A stretch of 64,000 nucleotides of DNA from Flectonema sp. DT1601 (lineage: Eukaryota; Euglenozoa; Diplonemea; Diplonemida; Diplonemidae). Below are positions 63,941-64,000 of the stretch, one piece after another. Below the pieces are notes generated by a model, which was not told the DNA's origin, did no database searches, and saw only the letters and a program-made list of their open reading frames with translations. The position numbers and the translations under genes are program-made. How positions within the stretch are numbered: the first letter of the stretch is position 1; each line of letters begins with the position of its first letter. The stretch covers positions 681,535 to 745,534 of the forward strand of contig OZ025840.1 in assembly GCA_964019425.1 (NCBI GenBank). The letters run 5' to 3'.

Positions 63941-64000
63941 TTTTTCTCTTACTTCCCTACCCGCAAGCAAGCATTTCTGCTACTACTAGCTAGTAGTTCT

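Larger units (their letters stand above)
40959..64000 (+). repeat. Tandem 5S rRNA-SL RNA array, 650-bp unit
   Basis: The array starts at 40959 with the last 194 bp of a unit, then continues in 650-bp units (first full unit 41153-41802) to the window edge. Each unit holds, in order: 5S gene (119 bp), T run, 108-bp gap with two palindromes, SL gene (about 111 bp), T7 run, and a spacer of about 305 bp. There are 35 5S copies and 34 SL copies, one of them split by an insertion. Units left of 55.8 kb have exactly the same length and appear identical; those to the right carry single-base changes. Linkage of 5S and SL genes is known in several euglenozoans, including diplonemids. Confidence 0.97.

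Overview
This window comes from a euglenozoan protist, most probably a diplonemid. Three things point there. (1) The right-hand 23 kb is a tandem array of a 650-bp unit that carries a 5S rRNA gene and, 108 bp downstream on the same strand, a spliced-leader (SL) RNA gene. Its 39-nt exon (starts AACCAACGATTC, ends CTGTACTTTATTG, then a GT splice donor) closely resembles the diplonemid SL as I remember it. (2) Every gene lies on the + strand, as in euglenozoan directional gene clusters, and most start codons sit a few to a few tens of bases after a pyrimidine tract plus AG, as expected for trans-splicing. (3) Short GT-AG cis-introns are also present (60, 65, 88, 90 and 253 nt), which fits diplonemids better than trypanosomatids.

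Layout: 1-1041, end of a membrane EF-hand protein; 2182-6870, a near-complete APE-type LINE with one 1367-codon frame; 7344-8186, dual-specificity phosphatase; 8187-10677, T-rich spacer with a small structured repeat; 10678-11448, UTP23; 11670-12806, ECHDC1-like enoyl-CoA hydratase family enzyme with one intron; 13195-14712, prominin-like five-span membrane protein; 16827-19646, PMS2 mismatch-repair endonuclease; 19887-22613, USO1/p115 vesicle tether in four exons; 23140-24948, VAP-like MSP-domain protein ending in a CaaX-type box; 25267-26229, ankyrin-repeat protein; 26355-27848, arylsulfatase; 28305-30896, membrane receptor with HAMP and cyclase-like domains; 32180-34585, large protein of unknown function; 35369-37592, Crinkler/RHS-like P-loop NTPase with one intron. 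Then comes about 3.4 kb of mobile-element debris (a partial DIRS/VIPER/TATE-like reverse transcriptase fossil, direct repeats, a cut-off gene start), and finally the 5S-SL array to the right edge.

The protein genes are a mixed set (DNA repair, ribosome biogenesis, membrane traffic, signalling, metabolism) with no sign of a shared pathway, as is usual for euglenozoan polycistrons. The array would supply two RNAs needed by all of them: 5S rRNA for ribosomes and the SL that caps each mRNA by trans-splicing.

The most notable items are a 564-bp structured insertion that splits the exon of one SL gene exactly at the base of its first hairpin, with a possible relative just outside the array; the Crinkler/RHS-like gene beside retroelement debris; the degenerate 2A-like peptide on the LINE; a small repeat with a conserved loop and differing but paired stems; and a lipid-anchor motif in place of a membrane tail on a VAP-like protein.
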